Part shown: piece after piece, positions 14,931 through 16,092 of the stretch
Position numbering within the stretch: the first letter of the stretch is position 1
Layout: each line of letters opens with the position of its first letter
NCBI GenBank assembly: GCA_900551195.1
Contig: URVD01000012.1
Coordinates: 1 to 16,092, forward strand
Length of the DNA: 16,092 nt
Reading direction: 5' to 3'
DNA from: an uncultured Collinsella sp.
Lineage (GTDB): Bacteria > Actinomycetota > Coriobacteriia > Coriobacteriales > Coriobacteriaceae
Notes under the pieces: model-generated
Told to the model about the DNA's origin: nothing
Seen by the model: the letters and a program-made list of their open reading frames with translations, nothing else
Database searches by the model: none
Position numbers and translations under genes: made by a program

Positions 14931-15404
14931 TTACCAACGATAGTGAGAGAACGCGCGGTTGGCCTCGGCCATCTTAAAGACGTCCTCACGCTTCTTGACG
15001 GAAGCGCCCAGGCCGTTGGAAGCATCGAGGATCTCGTTGGCGAGACGCTCGGCCATGGTCTTCTCCTTGCGAGCGCGGGAGAAGTTGACGATCCAGCGGA
15101 TACCCAGAGCGGTGGAACGACGGGAGTTGACCTCCATCGGGACCTGATAGGTAGCGCCACCGACACGCTTGGGCTTAACCTCGAGCGTGGGCTTGACGTT
15201 GTCCATAGCCTTCTTGAAGGTAGCGAGAGCGTCGCCACCCTCGGACTTCTCGGCAACGATCTCGAAAGCGGTGTAAACGATGCGCTCAGCGGTGGCCTTC
15301 TTGCCGTCAAGAAGGACCTTGTTGATGAGCTGAGTCACCAGGCGGTTGTTGTAAACGGCGTCAGGCTGAACCTCACGACGATTAGCTGCTGCACGACGCG
15401 GCAT
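14931..15404 (-). CDS. rpsG: 30S ribosomal protein S7
   Basis: S7 binds the 3' domain of 16S rRNA and starts assembly of the small-subunit head. The 157-residue protein begins [11 protein letters not shown] and carries the conserved [12 protein letters not shown] and [11 protein letters not shown] stretches, ending with FSHYRW. The start follows AAGGAGA. It lies between rpsL and fusA as in the classic str operon, with a 74-base spacer on the rpsL side. In E. coli S7 represses its own operon through the equivalent spacer; whether that holds here is open. Confidence 0.98.
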   Translation of the reverse strand: MPRRAAANRREVQPDAVYNNRLVTQLINKVLLDGKKATAERIVYTAFEIVAEKSEGGDALATFKKAMDNVKPTLEVKPKRVGGATYQVPMEVNSRRSTALGIRWIVNFSRARKEKTMAERLANEILDASNGLGASVKKREDVFKMAEANRAFSHYRW

Positions 15405-15426
15405 GTGAAATCTCCTTAAGTGTCTA

Positions 15427-15453
15427 CCGTGCGGCGCTCAAGACGGCACACGG
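15427..15453 (-). other. Imperfect hairpin in the rpsL-rpsG spacer
   Basis: CCGTG (15427-15431) and CACGG (15449-15453) can pair, with a possible further G-C pair inside. The spacer between S12 and S7 genes is the known S7 autoregulatory target in E. coli, so structure here is of interest, but there is no visible sequence match to that target and the stem is short. Confidence 0.3.
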
Positions 15454-15478
15454 CGAAAGTATCAAAACGTTATCTGGC

Positions 15479-15856
15479 TTATTTGGCCTTGGGGCGCTTA
15501 GCACCGTACTTGGAACGGGCCTGCATACGGTTCTGGACCGGAGCAGCGTCGTAGGCGCCACGGATGACGTGATAACGGACACCAGGGAGGTCACGGACAC
15601 GACCGCCGCGGACGAGCACGATGGAGTGCTCCTGCAGGTTGTGGCCCTCACCCGGGATGTAAGCAGTAACTTCGATGCCGTTGACAAGGCGAACACGGGC
15701 AACCTTACGAAGAGCCGAGTTCGGCTTCTTGGGGCTCGTGGTGAAGACGCGGGTGCACACGCCGCGCTTCTGGGAGTTGTGCTGCAGAGCAGCGTTCTTG
15801 GACTTCTTGGGCACGGAACGGCGGCCCTGGCGAACCAGCTGGTTAATAGTAGGCAA
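15479..15856 (-). CDS. rpsL: 30S ribosomal protein S12
   Basis: S12 sits at the decoding centre and sets translational accuracy. The 125-residue protein is full length, starting [11 protein letters not shown], with the conserved [13 protein letters not shown] loop (Lys43 retained) and [10 protein letters not shown]. At the position of the E. coli and Mycobacterium Lys88 it has Arg ([12 protein letters not shown], codon 15593-15595), a residue known to give streptomycin resistance when introduced by mutation. The start codon is TTG (15854-15856) with AAGGAG seven bases ahead. It is the first gene of the str-type operon. Confidence 0.98.
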   Translation of the reverse strand: MPTINQLVRQGRRSVPKKSKNAALQHNSQKRGVCTRVFTTSPKKPNSALRKVARVRLVNGIEVTAYIPGEGHNLQEHSIVLVRGGRVRDLPGVRYHVIRGAYDAAPVQNRMQARSKYGAKRPKAK

Positions 15857-15912
15857 AGCGTACTCCTTCTCGAATGATTCCAGCTTTCTGTAAAGTGCAA
15901 CGGCTTGAATCG

Positions 15913-15930
15913 AGGGGTCAGCATCCCCCT
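15913..15930 (-). other. GC-rich hairpin in the rpsL leader
   Basis: AGGGG and CCCCT form a 5-base stem with an 8-base loop, starting about 13 bases into the predicted transcript and some 55 bases before the rpsL start codon. No T-run follows. It may stabilise the 5' end of this abundant mRNA or be a control site; neither is shown. Confidence 0.4.
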
Positions 15931-15949
15931 ACGAAACACGCAGTTCGAT

Positions 15950-15978
15950 AGGATACGTGGCGTTAGCTGTGCCGTCAA
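15950..15978 (-). promoter_or_regulatory. Promoter of the rpsL-rpsG-fusA-rpsJ operon
   Basis: On the minus strand TTGACG (15973-15978) is the -35 and TATCCT (15950-15955) the -10, separated by exactly 17 bases. The match is five of six and four of six. Transcription would start near 15943, giving a leader of about 87 bases. This is the best-formed promoter in the window. Confidence 0.7.
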
Positions 15979-16092
15979 CAGACCACGCCGCCGGGCGTAT
16001 CCCAAAATTGGCACATTTCCGCAAAGCCTACACAAAAGGCCTCGCAAGCATATTTGGTAATCTTGCCATCGTTTGTTTCCGATTCAGCTTTG
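15979..16092. other. Region upstream of the str operon promoter, no gene seen
   Basis: These 114 bases hold no credible coding region. They are more AT-rich than the genes, with short A/T tracts toward the right end. I see no second convincing promoter, terminator or RNA gene. The neighbouring gene must lie beyond the right edge. Confidence 0.5.

Noticed and set aside
15424..16047. A 207-codon minus-strand frame overlapping rpsL and its promoter
   Set aside because: It runs out of frame through rpsL and across the -10/-35 region; the composition is Ser/Arg/Thr-rich and meaningless.
1..16092. Any novel defence, mobile or biosynthetic system
   Set aside because: Every long coding region belongs to a known housekeeping or transport family. 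Only the regulatory sites and repeats remain unexplained.

Overview
The window looks like a chromosomal segment of a moderately high-GC actinobacterium. My best guess is the class Coriobacteriia, most likely Collinsella or a close relative. The guess rests on protein flavour, a Firmicutes-like fatty acid gene cluster in a high-GC genome, and a 31-32 base repeat whose arms read TGTGACA and whose core reads AGGGACAGTCC. I recall that repeat type from gut Coriobacteria, but I could not check it. Almost all of the sequence is housekeeping. I see no CRISPR array, tRNA, rRNA, insertion sequence, toxin-antitoxin pair or defence gene.

Layout from left to right. Positions 1-792 (minus) hold a cation diffusion facilitator metal exporter that runs off the left edge. 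Positions 944-2158 (minus) hold a lone PTS EIIC sugar permease of the beta-glucoside/sucrose/trehalose group, bracketed by two copies of the repeat (908-939 and 2174-2204). Positions 2199-11373 (minus) hold a compact ten-gene type II fatty acid synthesis operon in the order fabH-acpP-fabK-fabD-fabG-fabF-accB-fabZ-accC-accDA. Several of its genes overlap or are separated by only 1-10 bases. The order is that of the Streptococcus/Enterococcus fab cluster without fabM and fabT, and accD and accA are fused into one gene.

The divergent gene birA (11550-12326, plus) encodes a biotin-protein ligase without a DNA-binding domain. It shares a 176-base control region with fabH. That region holds two copies of an 18-base direct repeat (TTGTTGACGTGTTWACAT) and two inverted repeats, and is the most promising regulatory site in the window. 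A strong hairpin terminator at 12381-12424 separates birA from the convergent str-type operon rpsL-rpsG-fusA-rpsJ (15856 down to 12443, minus). That operon has a well-formed promoter at 15950-15978. It has no tuf, and it ends with rpsJ rather than leading into the S10 operon.

How the genes work together. BirA attaches biotin to Lys123 of AccB. AccC carboxylates that biotin, and the fused AccDA transfers the carboxyl to acetyl-CoA. FabD loads malonyl onto AcpP, FabH starts the chain, and FabF, FabG, FabZ and FabK run the elongation cycle. All structural genes for saturated chain synthesis are here, and only the ACP-activating phosphopantetheinyl transferase lies elsewhere. The points most worth a second look are the twin operator between fabH and birA, the repeats around the permease gene, the natural Arg88 in ribosomal protein S12, and the Firmicutes-type order of the fab cluster.
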